DNA of 64,000 bases from Cardiocondyla obscurior (GCF_019399895.1 NC_091865.1:3973001-4037000); one strand, 5' to 3'. Numbered from the stretch's first letter, positions 51,591-64,000 are shown. The notes: a model not told the origin generated them from the sequence alone. Numbers and translations are program-made.

Positions 51591-52050
51591 TCGCTTTCAC
51601 GGTACGGAACGGCGGCGAACACGCACCGGCTATTCTTTTGAATTCAGGCGATCCGCCGTTCAACGTTTACGTCGTATCTGCAGGGTACGCCGCATGCGAT
51701 GCTCGTAAAATGTTGTCTGGAAGAGGTCTGCGCGCTCGTGAATCACGGAAAAAACGAAAGGAACAAATACGCCACGTCCAAACAAGTCCTGGGCCCCTCT
51801 GCGATCTCGCCCGCCACGTCGTTGCCATCTTTGACAATCACCGCCGGCCCCGTGCATGTGCAGCTTCGCAAATTTGTTCTACCGAGTATCTCGGCCGCTG
51901 CGCAGGCTGGAAGTCGCGCAAACGGGCGAGCAAACAACGGAGATGGCACGTCCCCTGCGAAAAGAAGAAGGCGAAACGCTATTTTGAAGTAGACACACGT
52001 AGGAGGTGTCCTCGTGCGTCCTTCTGATATTTATTCCGCTCGTTGCGCCT
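51591..52050. other. CpG-rich island, no gene recognised
   Basis: Plus frames of 129 and 97 codons in different frames and minus frames of 65 and 68 codons overlap here. Arg/Lys/Ala-rich translations, no motif recognised. Confidence 0.5.
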
Positions 52051-53399
52051 TCTAATTGCCCGTAACCGTTATAGAAATCCGACCATCGCCGAGGAGATTG
52101 TTTGAGCGGATGCGGGGTGATTTTACGGTAATTGCGAAATTATTATTATTACATTTTTAATGACGCGGTTGCTTACGGGGCACGCTGTAATATTCTTTAG
52201 ATGAGATTCGAGAAGTATCTTCCGTGCAAAAAGATATATTATTTAACGACGAGTTAAAATAAGTATATGCTGGGACAATATATTATTAAATATCAATCAG
52301 AATATTTTACTACTTGTATAGAAAATATTTAATGACATATAGTTCATCGTGCACAGACATGCACAAGTGGATGTTAATATTAGAATCTGCATGCATGATA
52401 ATATGTAATACAGGACAATGCTCGATAGCGATAGCTAGTATTAATAACATAAAGGGTAAAAATAAGTTAAAGCGCGATATTCCATATTACAATATAAACC
52501 TATGCGATATACATATAACTAAATTAAATGCTATCGAGAAACGCGGTATAATCGGAAGGTAAAAAATTTTGGGCAGACGTGCAGCAAGATACGGTATGCG
52601 CACGACGCAGGAAGCGGTAATCCACCGCGGTATTTCGGCAAGCGGAAAGCGGAAGTTACATTCCCACTGTCGGGGGACGTTTCTCTTTTTGCCCTTATCG
52701 GTAGTAATAATCCGCGGAGAATACCGAGAAGCTGCGACAATCGAAGCATTCGGAGTTGAAGGTATCCGTAACCCATAACCACCCTTATCCGCGGGCTTGC
52801 GGTGCCGTTGACGACGGCCGGGAGCGGTGCGGTTTACGGCAGAGGAAAAAAAATAAAAAAAAATAAAAAAAAAAAAACAGGAAAGGAAAGAGGGAAACAA
52901 GTTTTCCGCCCCTTTCCAGCGCATACCATGAGCATTACCGCGACACGAACCGCGGCACAAAGTATTTCCATTACGCGGCGATGTATTTTACCGGTGCATA
53001 CTTCGTACGACGATTTTGCTCCATTTGAATTGTAAACCACGATTTTCTTTTCCCTTTCCCCGTGAGTTATGTCGGTCGTTCTTCATTTTCGCGAAATGGA
53101 ACGCCGTTCGGAATATCTTGCGTTCTCAGTTGGCCCCGACGAATATTAGTTGAACGTTGTTATTGCATCCGGCACTCGGTGTAATGCGTTCACGTTGTAC
53201 CGATCTCGACAAGTTTGCTTAACGACGACAGCTCGAAGAATCATTCATGCAAAAGGGGGAAAAAAAAAGAAATTTGTTGTTTTCGATACGGGCGAAGAAA
53301 ACGCCTTTACGGTCGCGAAAGAAACTGATCGTCTTGAATCTATGCATATCCATCTCTCTTGAGTCGCTAAACGCGTTTCCGATGAGCCGTCATGCGGCA
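52051..53399. other. no recognisable gene; A-rich tract at 52845-52880
   Basis: AT-rich at 52130-52560, then CpG-richer. A 157-codon minus frame (52487-52960) runs through the A-rich tract (Phe homopolymer in translation) and is opposed by plus frames, so it is likely spurious. Confidence 0.5.
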
Positions 53400-54240
53400 A
53401 AACTTTGTTAAACTAAGGCGGTGAATGGCTAATCGTGATTTAATTACTTACTTACTTACATAATTGCATCGCGCGTAATAACGTTTACCTATAATAGGAT
53501 AATGTTCTTGCTCACGCAGCCGCAAATTTTGTTCACAATAGTTGCCCTATCAAATGCAAAGTTTCTATATAGCACAGTTGCAAGTTTCTCATTAATAATC
53601 CCTGCGCCTATAATTATCGGCTAACTCGATGCTCATTAAATTAACAATTGATATTAAAATGTATCTATGGCAATTGAACTATTTCGAAAATGAGTTACAT
53701 TAATAAAAAATTAGTCGGGACATATTCGAGTATTCGAAATAATTAAAACGCCGAAGGAGAACCGTCGTCTCGAGTTCAACGACGGGACTTCGAAATATTT
53801 TTAAACGTCTCGGGATTTTTTTTCGATGGAAGATTTCATTTTGCATTGCTAAATAATTTATGACTTAATTTTCGAAAGTAAATGTACCGCATAATACTTT
53901 TTAAACGATGATCGATGGCGCCGTAAACGCATCCCGTTTTGAAAAACGATGGTTCTAATTACCTAAGGTACCATTAACTCGACATTAGATTCATTTTCAT
54001 TAATGTCCCGTGCCATGAAGATAACGTTTCAGAATAGAGAGTCGTTAAGCGCTTCTTCTAGAAATTCATAAAGTTCTCTCACGCGCGGCGAGCGCGCGAG
54101 CCGCATACTCGGTCGCGTAAGCCGGCTGCGAGTATACAAAGCATGCATTTTCCATTATTATCTCGACGTTTTATGACGTCCCTTACGTGGCTGATTAGCT
54201 GTCACGCTCATGCATTATAAATATACCGATCTACATCTGA
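53400..54240. promoter_or_regulatory. possible regulatory block rich in TAAT cores
   Basis: No frame of note is open here. A TTAC tetranucleotide run lies at 53444-53459, and TAAT/ATTA cores recur (for example near 53440, 53590, 53640, 53960 and 54000) among intact CpGs. CCGTCGT (53762-53768) and ACGACGG (53779-53785) form a 7-bp inverted repeat. The call rests on appearance only. Confidence 0.18.
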
Positions 54241-56580
54241 TCTATGAATAATGCGAGCGGTTTAAGCCGATACTGGGCCCCGTCGCATAAGTCGCCGCGC
54301 TACAACCGGAAAAGTAAAAAAATATTCTCTCGTTCGGGCGGCCGCTCGACCACCGGAAGTTCCATTTCTTCGAAGATTTATCACAGGGCCGACGTGGCGT
54401 TAAAAACAATATATCGAGTCCAATAATGATTAATATCGTAAAGTTCTTCTTTAACAATATGGATCGCACACAAACTAAACTTAACTTAAAACTGTGACTT
54501 TGACTTGAAACTATCGTTAAAAAGAAAACTTTTCAGTGTTACAAAAACAGAAAGTTTACGATATCTAAAAATATTACGCGACAATATGTAAAATAAAACA
54601 AGAACGGTATACAGCTTCACCGTAGTGTTAAGTACAATATCAACGAAATCACCCGTTTGCAAGAAAAAACGATTAAGTCAATGCGGCAGGTATAATAAGA
54701 GAAAGAGAAAAAGAAAAGAAACGATACACGTCGTTCGTATTTCAGTCAAGGCATAAATGCATCATTAGTGCACTTTCACGAACGGAAATAAACATTATCA
54801 CGACTCATTCCCAAGTAGTTGCATGTGTCGCGGGGGAGCGTGGCGCGCCTTATCCGTTTTCTTTCGAAGCACGCGAGCTTCCGCTTCCTTCGTTACCGTG
54901 TAATAATTATTATCTATTGCCCGAACGTTTTTATCCGTCACATACAACGCGGTTGCATTAGCTTTATCGGTTTGTGCGCTCGCCGTCGCAAAACGCAACC
55001 GCGATTCCGGAAATGTGATGCAGCGCAACGCGTAACGGCAGAAATGGCCGCGTAACGAGCTCCGATGTGACCCAGATGGAATTTACGAAAAAAAAAAAAA
55101 AAAACTTACGGAGCGCATCTCGCCGGGCGATGCTGCATCTCTTCTATGACTCTTACTTTAATTTCTCACGAAAAGAAGACAAATTGCAGCCGGTCTTAAT
55201 GCACACAACGACCGTAATCTAGCGACACACAAACGTTTCCACCGCACTTTTCTGCGCCCGGCTCGCCGTAAAGTGCATTTTCCTCAACGTCTGGTGTTAG
55301 TCTTTATGAGCCGCGTGCAGCATAAGGTCGGTGCGCGCGGAAGCTAACCAGGTTTCCTACGAATTTCGCAGATGTTAAATTAACGCGACGAGTAGATTAA
55401 CTGCAAATATAATTTGCGAGGGTCTTCCCGTCGAACGCTCTTGTAAATATTCACGTACGTAGCACGCGCGCCGGCATATTCCTTATCTAAATAGGTAGAC
55501 CGGAGATTTATTCGTTTCACCGTCGAGCATTCGTTTCGTGCTTATTCTGTTATTCTTGACAGCGTACAATAAATTTATCCAAAAATATACAGCTTTCCTC
55601 GGAAATAGCACAACAATATTTTATGCACATCATTATTTCCCTTCAAAACTATGTATTAGAATATAGATAACCGATCGTACATAAGCTCGAGATAATCACG
55701 AGATTACGATAAATATCAAGAGAAAGATGAATAGCGCTCATTATTTCATATATATATTATATATTTTTTCACGTTTCTTTTTAGTTTTTTGACATTTACC
55801 TTAATAATTATTTTATATTGATTTATTACAATATCGATTAACTTCAATGCTGGCATTTCATTTTCAATGTTATTATCAGTCAGTCGGCGACAGAATGCGT
55901 CTAGCAATAGAGGTGCTCCTGCTTGCATTCATCAGAGCAGCCGCTATTGTGCTCGCGATGGCAATGTCACGGCGCTGCTCGCGCATCGATTTCTTTTGCC
56001 CCGGTGCCCGATACAATTACTGAAGCTATTAATCGAGCTGCGTGCGGCGTCATTTGGCACTCGACAGGTCAAAAACCGCGAGACGAGTGCCACCGAACAG
56101 ATGCCCCGCGGGGGACGCCATTAGTTATACACGAGCGAACACCGGCTATGCGCACTAAAGAGTCAGAGAGTCAGAGACGCGTGCAACCCCCCCGAGACCG
56201 GCGACACGGAGATGGTCCCGAAAGGGTGTTCGACCCTCTCAGGCCAAGGACGAGTTTCATAAGGGTATCTCAGCTGGCCGCATGCCCGGAAAGTTGAAAA
56301 CGGAACGAGGACTCTGTGTAAACGACGTTGGTGTTTCCGACCGTATCAACGATCGTGCATTCACTGGATGCGGCAGCCGTCTAAGATCCCCTTTTGTACG
56401 TACGGGAAAATTGAGGGACGAACTTCCACGCCACTCATAGACGCGAAATTTAAATAATAATTACGTTTGCGCGCTTCTTCCGCTACCCCAGCGTCGAGAT
56501 AGCTTCGGATTCGCGACGAACAGAAGTTCTAATCGCTTAACAAAGTCAAACACGAAACGGGATTTCGATTAAATCGAAAG
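54241..56580. other. no recognisable gene; A17 run at 55088-55104
   Basis: AT-rich at 54430-54780 and 55560-55860, CpG-richer elsewhere. Overlapping plus frames at 55867-56124 (85 codons) and 55923-56297 (124 codons) are in different frames and lack motifs. Confidence 0.55.
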
Positions 56581-59159
56581 AGAGAATGGATTCGTTTAAG
56601 GCATCCGTTGCTTCTTCAACAATTTTCGCTCGACGATTCCAGCAACACCGAAAGAACTCCAGAATTGATTATCCGTTTCTTCAAATTGGTAGTTGCATTC
56701 GACTGCGAGCGAAACGGTTTTGTTCACCTTTTGCGTTCCACTTAAAATAAACAATTTTTTACCTTGACCGCAGGACGTTATTCGTTCGAACTGTTTTTCA
56801 TCCGTCTGCCCCGTCGTTATATTCTCTCCGGACAAATTTTCCACTGGTCGTTCAGAGGTGCAATGAAAATTTCATTCGCTTGTCGACAATTTTCATTAAA
56901 TTTCCAGACACCTCTCGAACGCGTCCGACAATTGTGTATCGTCGCGCATTATTGAACCTTGAGATTGTACATTCTGTCTGGCATACTAAAAATAATCTAT
57001 AGCATTTGATATAAGCTTGATTATTCGTAACATCTCGATCTAATTGTATTACAAATAGGTAAATGCTAATCTCAGATTTTTTCATTAATTTTTAATCAAC
57101 GTACATAATTAATTCTGTACCGTGTAGTAAATATCCCTTATGTGCTATAATATTTTAGTTACTATCTCTTTACAACATGTAAATTCATACAATAGCTATT
57201 ATTGAAAATAATATAATTATTTTGAGTATAATTTCGAGCTTAATAGAAAATTAATTTTCTTTTCGCATTACATTCACGCGCAGGTCTCAGAATTAATTAT
57301 CCATTCCCTTGACACTGTAAAAAAAAAAATCTTTAACTTACTTTACGTATCCGTTGAATTGAGAATCTTTCATTGTCTTAGATTCTGTTGAATCAGACGA
57401 TAATTCGACTTGTTGTAACTTTTATCAACTGCCAGCTACAAACTACAATACGCGCAACAAAAGCACGAGAAACAGATTGCGTTAAAGGTTCGAGGAAGGC
57501 ATTAGAACCGCCTCTCATCAAATGAAATCTGACGTTTTATGGAGTGGGGCAAACATTTATGAAATTTTAAATAAATGTTACTGCACGGAACGGAGCGGAC
57601 AGGAGTAACTTCCGATGTTGCATTATCCACTAATCATGAACGACTATAGCTATAGGTCACCGGTATGACCGCACTCGATACTAGAATTACGTTACTCACA
57701 TCGCGGAATGCACACCTCATACTTTTGTAGTTATAAAATTTTATTTCTATTAGAGCACAAATTTAAAAAGTTACGTTAAATGATTCAAATGCATTTAATT
57801 AACACAAATGCTATTTTACATTAGCAAATTTCTGAAAATTACTTTCTTTTAGTTAAATTCTGGTTTCTGTGTGAAAATGGGTTCGAGTGGTTGACAGACA
57901 TTCGTCTGCTCCGATACACGTCCAATATTATTTTTCTATTAATCGTTCAAGATATGATTTCCCTACTTTTTTTTATCGCGAATCGTCTAGCTTTCGTAGA
58001 ACAAATGTATGTCTAATGTAAAGAACTACCTTGTAACAGTTTTGCTATTTACTAAGAAAGAAAGGCTAAAAATATAATTTTAAAAAGAAGTAATTACGTT
58101 ACTTTATAGGTGTTCTAAAGGAAAGTATTATTGAAATGTGTAATAATTCAACTTTTTGATTGCACTTTTTATTACCATTAGAACAAACCATGCGCACGTT
58201 TCGCTATTTTTAGAAAAATTTCAATTCGTGTGTCATTATACTTGAGTAGCCAGTTTCTTTTGTCGAGATCGAAGACGACCCGGTTTAAAGTATTTTTTTA
58301 ATAAGATTGATTAACGTGAAAATAAAAGTTATTGCTGCGCTTTAAATTAAATTTAGATATTCGCATTTATAAGTAAAAATACCGTTAATGTGTAAAAATA
58401 ATAGTGAATTAAATATCACTTATATCTTTTAAAACCTGTTTGCGAGAGGCACCTTTTATTGATATTGATCGGCTCGGTTTAATAGATGATTAAGCGTTCT
58501 TGATATTCTAGATGTGTTGAAGTTCAACACGAAATGCACACGAAATAGTTCAAAGGTCGTGAGAACGTCGACCTTTAACATTCCTGGTCGGCTCGCCATC
58601 AGTAGAATCGAACTGTGTCTACCTCGAGCGAGGGTCAAAAGCGAAGGCGATGGAAGTGGAGAGCTAAGGAAATGTAATTAAATGTATATCTATAGTAGCC
58701 CGACGTACTTTGATAAAATATATATCCCTCCCCTGTACACATGTAAAGTGAATTCGACTAAGATAATGTTCCAATCTAACAGATTTCCACGTGGCACTTT
58801 TTTTACGTTAAATAGAAAAAGCTTCGATTAATTTTTATTCCTCATTAGCACGATGAAATAGGAAATTTCAATGAAAGTGATTCTCTTAAAACTCATCTTG
58901 ATTAAAATTCCGTTCCCTTCAAAACTTTTCTTAATTTAGAGTCTTTCTAACTTTAACTTTCTTCGTCTTTTGCAAACGTCATGTCTTTTGTAATTACACT
59001 TTTAACGACAGATATTTGAATTCGCGCAATTAATGTTGCAGTTATTTTGTATCACGCAGACACGTATTGCCGTGGGATATTTCAGTTGTCAACGACCGAG
59101 GTTTGGTCGGTTAGCCTATATATGTCGGATATATTTATGATGATAACAATATTATAATG
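56581..59159. other. AT-rich, no gene recognised
   Basis: Frames are at most 82 codons. Stops are dense on all frames over most of this stretch, with nothing recognisable. Confidence 0.65.
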
Positions 59160-59594
59160 TTAAATGAGAAATCCTTTGGAACATTGTCGATAGCCCTTTG
59201 GGGCACGCAATGCCAGATTGATCCATTTTATATGTATTAATATTGTCAACGTATCAATACTGTTAATTGGCAACATGTTAGTATAAACTTTGCCGTGATA
59301 AACTGAGCATCGAGATTTGATTATATGGATATTGATAAATTCGAAATATATTCCTGCGCGAATAGTGCCGTTATCGTTATTGCATTCAAGCACGATATTA
59401 TACCAAATATTTTTGCAAATTGTGTTTAATAAATATAATATTTCACGTTCAATTTTAAATGCGTTATATTCTATCTTACATTGTGTTATTAAATACTGAA
59501 TAATTCCAGTAATTTGAGTCTTTCGGTATGTTGTACCTGCACAAAGTATAAATTTTGCACGCGTAACAAAAGTAACAATAACAATATTTAACAA
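59160..59594 (-). other. 144-codon open frame in AT-rich DNA, unidentified
   Basis: The minus strand stays open for 144 codons although the region is about two-thirds A+T, where a stop is expected every 12-14 codons. The translation is Ile/Asn/Tyr/Cys-rich, with a hydrophobic N-terminal segment and motifs such as KIEREILYLLNTICKNIW. I recognise no family. A TTTGTGCAG acceptor-like string lies within the first 25 codons. It could be a coding exon, a decayed receptor-like or transposon-derived frame, or a chance event. Confidence 0.22.
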
Positions 59595-59864
59595 AACTAT
59601 TGAACATAATTAATACCGCGCAATTTGGTCGCTATATCTATTTTTCTCCAAATAATTTATGAAAGACAAAATTAATTAGTTTAAATTAAAATTGGAAAAC
59701 GTATGCTGTTCAAATAAATTAAAGGTATAAATTTTCAAATTAGTGCGCAATTATTCGTCGTACAAGACGAGTTGGGTAAAAAGGCTAATTGAAATTTAGA
59801 CGTACGCTGCAAATTATATCGCTCATCCCATTATTCTTTTCGCGTGCCCTATGCTGCGAGCACT
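59595..59864. other. AT-rich, nothing recognised
   Basis: Short AT-rich spacer upstream of the 144-codon minus-strand frame. No promoter element can be assigned. Confidence 0.6.
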
Positions 59865-60050
59865 TCATCGATTCATTGACAGTGCTTGATCCGGCACGGA
59901 GTGCTCTCCGATGCACTTCCCGCTTTCATCGAGAATCCTGATTCTGGCACGGTACCCTACTTGGTCCAGATTACCGATCGCAGCGATCGCTAAAGCCGAT
60001 CTACATACGTTTACACAAGGCAATGGAGTAGATAGAGCAGAGGATGACAT
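59865..60050 (-). other. short exon-like open frame ending in TGA
   Basis: The minus strand encodes 61 codons with balanced codon use, ending in TGA at 59865. The C-terminal part (GYRARIRILDESGKCIGEH) looks like a soluble domain strand-turn-strand, but no family is recognised. An acceptor-like ATGTAG precedes ATCGGC near 60000. Too short for a firm call. Confidence 0.13.
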
Positions 60051-62200
60051 CGAACGCTTTGAACGATCCGTTATCGATAAGTAGCGCCTATATTATCGAG
60101 ACATTGCGAGTGCGTGAACGTCGTTCATTAATCGCGAAATCACGGAGATCATTATTCATTGCTAACGAGATTTCTGATATCTGGGTGATGCAGAGCGTCG
60201 GGTAGTCTGATCTTTTTGAAGTAAATGTCCTAACGAACAAAAGGGGCAATTTCTTTACTTCCCCCTCTTCTACCCCCTGCCTTCATGAATCGCGAGCAGC
60301 AGAAGCTCAATCGAATCGCGCGAACTTGATCACGACTCGTCGAGGGTCGATCATGCTCAGGGCACGAGATGGTTATATCCGTAGCTCAGCCTCGGACCTT
60401 TTCTAGGAAGATATCCGACAAAACAATGGCTTCTCATCGGTGCCAGGAAGTCACTTAACCCCGACGTGCATTGGCTCGAACCCATCTCGGATAATTAATA
60501 GCTTGGTCTCGATCGATCGGAGCTGACGTCGTACCTCCGTGGTTCCGAGCAGAACGAGTATAATGCTAAGGTAATTGCTTTATACTTGTTACTTGCTTGA
60601 CCGTCTTGTCGGTCCCGATCGGAATATTACTTTCGAGCAACACATTATACCTCATAAGCGCGCGAGTGCGTTCGGTACGTAGCAACGTCCCGCAAAATAG
60701 CAAACGCCTTTTATCATAATCGAAGAAGAAGCCCTGCCCAAGCACTCTGAAGAAGATAGAGTTTTCGCGAAATTTCAACCTGTCGTGTAACTGGGGTGTA
60801 TTTTCCTTTCCTGTCTATCCTTATAATCTATGCTCGATCACTTTTCTAAACAAGTTTTCCTCACGTCGACAGAAGCGGAAGTGCTGAGCGTTGCCATCGA
60901 TTTTCCTCCGTTTTCTCTCGGCGAAAGACAAAGTAGTTCAGGAAATAGATGCGGAGATAAACGTTATATATAACATTCTCGAACGTCGCCGCAAAACGGT
61001 GGCGCCCCGCAAAGAAAATCGACGTGATGTATGCTCTTTTACATCGCACGCGACAACAGAAAGATTTCAAGTTTCGGGGGCAAAATCAAAACTATTTCGA
61101 CAGAATAATTTACGATCAAATGATTGACTTTCTAGAACCGACTGAGCTTTAACCCGATTCGTGTGCATCACATGATGCATTTGAAGTGCGTTACCTTGTT
61201 AACGGACTACTTAATGGTCTCAAGTTCGCCTCGAGATTTCCCGTTGAGGGCTCGGGACGCTCGATGCAATCTCATCTTGAATTTAGATTTTCGAAAAGTT
61301 CCACATGTGCTCAGATATAACTACATTTTAATGGTTCCTACTCAACTCGTAAGGTTATATCTTTTTGTAGATTTGAATAACTGTATTAAGTAAACATGCG
61401 CTGACGCATGTATCTTTGTATAAAACTGTGTAAACTCGAATCTTTGTAAATGCTACGCAAATATTAAACTAAATACTATTAGGATAGGCAAACATTTAAA
61501 AAGTCTTAAGCATCTTCGTCAGACCTTTAGCCTGTATCAAAGCTCGTAAACTGATCGCCGCTATATTCTCATTTAAGATGCGGTGCTTACCGAGCAGGGC
61601 ATGCACGTAGACACCTGGTACACGCTTTATCGAAATCGTAACGCATCCTATTCAAACAAAATACCCGGCTGTGCCGTAACATGAGGAACCGCTCGTAAAC
61701 TGTTGTGCAAAGTACAGTACAACCTATGTTACCTCTTACAAACGGCAATTACTTATGCACCCTATTTTACTTTAAACGTTATTTCTCAAATCTCTATTGT
61801 AAAAATAAAATTACTTATTTAAGGAAAGTCTTTATGTCTCGAAGACTTATGTCATTATTTTTAAATTTATATTATTAAATTGATATTAACTATTTTTCTG
61901 TGGTTATTACATTTTTAAGATAATATAACTCGATTTTAATATTTATTAAATGTTAAATATAGTAAAATATATATTTTTCAATATAATTTTTATAATACTG
62001 TATAATAATGACACAGATAATGACACGTTAGATACAGGCATAATTTAAAATAAAAATACATGAAAGAAATATTATAAAATTAATGAAATTTTACATTTAA
62101 TTCTTGTTCAATTCAGCCATCTGTATGTAGGAGAAGCTACACAGAAATAAAAAAACTCGTCGAACAAAAAGGAACATCGAACGAGCGGACAGACCAGAAT
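60051..62200. other. no recognisable gene
   Basis: CpG-richer to about 61140, then AT-rich from 61730 to 62110. Frames of 69-78 codons on both strands have no recognised motif. Confidence 0.6.
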
Positions 62201-62940
62201 GTGAAGGAAAAAGAAACACAATGTATGCTTCCGTACCACAGTTGGTTGCTCTACGGTTGCATTCCGTTTGCGATCTACTATTACATTTTCAAGTTCGAGA
62301 CGAGATTGTCGTGGCAGATACGTTCCACCGTTGAAGCACGGAAAATCACGGGTGATACGATCGCAAAGGTCGGAAATAAGTATCAACGCGGAACTAACGT
62401 CATACCGGCTGATACCAACGACATTACCGTTCGCGATGATCCGAGCAGGGTGCCTCAATTACTGTGTTCGGTCACCCGTTAGCAGGTATGCGAACAGATT
62501 GCGTTACCGTAATTGATTAGGCAATGGCAATCGCCGGTAATTAGAACCTTGGTAACGCGCCACGTGCTACGCATCTCGATCTCAATGGTGTATTGCGGGT
62601 GCACCGTTAGTCTCCCCCAAGTCTAACCAAAGAGTACATAATTAACCCTGATTACTCAAATCCAGATATTGTGATCTACTTCAACGTTAAATTGGAATCT
62701 CTCTCCCACGAACGGCGGACATTAAACGCAATCTCGACTACTGATCACTATTGGAAAACGCTTCTTTATCTCGTCGGTTCTGCCTTCGGCCCGGTTACTG
62801 TGTCAGTTTCGTGAATTCCAGGCTCGACACGACCTGTTATAATCCGCTCGCGTTATATTTGTCAAACGTATTTAAAACGTGCGATTCGTCGTTTCAGCGA
62901 TATAAATTCCCCTGGCAGTTTTGGCGCGTTTTAACGTCGC
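62201..62940. other. no recognisable gene; 8-bp inverted repeat
   Basis: Plus frames of 93 and 82 codons and a minus frame of 116 codons overlap at 62108-62516. GCGTTACC (62501-62508) and GGTAACGC (62551-62558) are perfect inverted copies around a 42-base interval. No domain or RNA family recognised. Confidence 0.5.
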
Positions 62941-62943
62941 GCA

Positions 62944-62944
<1 letters not shown>

Positions 62945-62997
<53 letters not shown>

Positions 62998-63010
62998 TTT
63001 CTTTTTTTTC
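62945..63010. repeat. CT microsatellite followed by T-rich tract
   Basis: A CT dinucleotide run of nearly 48 bases (one TTT interruption near 62952) leads directly into T-rich sequence. It generates Ser/Leu and Arg/Glu repeat translations that are not proteins. Confidence 0.9.
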
Positions 63011-63263
63011 TCTTTGTCGGAGCTTTTCTCTCCGCCAAAAAATTTATGACAAACTTTGAGCGACAGTTTCTTCTTTGCGTCGTTTTTAATTTAATCGCAG
63101 ATCGTTTTACCACACGTTTATATAACCATCTGCTCGAAATGTTCTCCAAACACAATTCCGCTGACGAGTAATGCGCGCTAGAAAAACGATACGTCGATAA
63201 ATGTCGAATAAAAGTGTATCGGTTTCTATTTTTCCAAACTATTCTATTGAAACACTTGGTACG

Positions 63264-63288
63264 TTTTTTTTTTTTTTTTTTTTTTTTT
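63264..63288. repeat. 25-base T run
   Basis: Uninterrupted poly-T, giving spurious Phe or Lys homopolymer translations in surrounding frames, including a 154-codon Arg/Lys-rich minus frame (62931-63395) that also spans the CT microsatellite. Confidence 0.9.
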
Positions 63289-64000
63289 ATTTCTTCGGTA
63301 CAGACTGGAGAGGAATGGAGATTCAGCGTAATTTTGAAAATAATTCTATCGAATATCACGCCAGTATCTTGGCCATTCGATAACCCGAAAAACATATATC
63401 AAATGGCACGCATATACGACGCGAAAGTCTTTCTTGCACAAGATGATCAGGGATATAATTTATGATCGATCACGATGAAGACAGAGTTGCACACAATGTA
63501 TCCGCCGTATGAATAAGAGGACAATTAATAACTCGCCAGCGAGTAAACGAACGATCATCAAGCGTAATTAATATCCGGTGCGGAGGAGTTTGATCGTTTC
63601 CTTCAAACGCGACTGTAATATTAACGACGTCGGGAAAGTAAAAGCGGTAATATCGTGCGCTATCTTCGCGCGTTATTAGCGTCAAGCGTTCCACATCGAC
63701 AGAGGATCAATTTAATACGCACGATTAACGTCTAGCAGTCTGCGAAGTGTCTCGATACTTTTTTAGTCTGCCATAATGAAGAGTCGTCCGATATTAAAGT
63801 GCAAGATAAGGGAGGAGAGAACTGAAGGGTAGAGGGAGGGAGGGGGGGTTGCCATTATGTCGTGTTATATTAATGTAACGACGTTATGAAGTAATATCGT
63901 TGCTCGACATATAATTGGTAAGGCGAAACGTTTTACACTGATTATCCGCTATTCCCCGCCCTGCGATTTATTTTTAATTATTTCCTGCCATCTGCAGGAT
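63289..64000. other. no recognisable gene
   Basis: Mixed composition. A 74-codon minus frame at 63470-63694 carries no recognised motif. A G-rich stretch lies at 63826-63850. The window ends without a recognisable boundary. Confidence 0.55.

Noticed and set aside
60470..60500. tRNA T-arm-like GGTTCGA string on the minus strand
   Set aside because: Only three base pairs can close around it and no acceptor, D or anticodon arms are present. Similar strings at 57490, 57880 and 40860 fail in the same way.
62931..63395. 154-codon Arg/Lys-rich minus frame
   Set aside because: It reads through a CT microsatellite and a 25-base T run; the translation is low complexity.

Overview
The window looks like eukaryotic nuclear DNA, most likely from an insect and plausibly a hymenopteran such as an ant. 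AT-rich stretches full of homopolymer runs alternate over a few hundred bases to 1 kb with CpG-dense, moderately GC-rich stretches, and CpG is plainly not depleted. Microsatellites (GA/CT, GAC, TTAC) and poly-A/T runs are common. There is no bacterial-style gene packing, operon or ribosome-binding-site pattern. The taxonomic guess rests on composition and general appearance only and is an inference.

I recognise no protein-coding gene, rRNA, tRNA, snRNA, known microRNA, CRISPR array or intact transposon. Open reading frames are short (longest 196 codons). In the GC-rich islands they overlap on several frames of both strands, as expected from composition. The best reading is a deep intronic or intergenic block of an insect chromosome. 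Three minus-strand stretches look more protein-like than their surroundings (34836-35120, 59160-59594, 59865-60050), but I cannot assign any of them to a family.

Layout. 1-4.4 kb: mixed, with a GA microsatellite. 4.5-5.3 kb: CpG-rich island. 5.3-8.3 kb: AT-rich. 8.3-11.4 kb: three CpG-rich islands separated by AT-rich DNA. 11.4-27.4 kb: alternating AT- and CpG-rich sequence without recognisable genes. 27.4-27.8 kb: long pyrimidine tract. 28-31 kb: CpG-dense, regulatory-looking DNA. 31.5-32.0 kb: exact 258-bp tandem duplication. 33.3-35.1 kb: CpG-rich island and an exon-like open frame. 36.5-37.75 kb: candidate promoter and first exon containing a diverged ~200-bp tandem repeat. 38.9-39.3 kb: cluster of homeodomain-type TAAT motifs. 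43.8-45.4 kb: two diverged copies of an unidentified element, each with a hairpin at a matching position, the second next to a consensus splice donor. 49-54.3 kb: CpG-rich islands, then a TAAT-rich block. 54.3-64 kb: mostly AT-rich, with the 144-codon open frame, a second exon-like piece and large CT/T tracts near the right end.

The items most worth following are the 258-bp exact tandem duplication, the repeated hairpin element at 44.4/45.1 kb, and the candidate promoter plus tandem-repeat exon at 36.8-37.7 kb. None is a proven new system.
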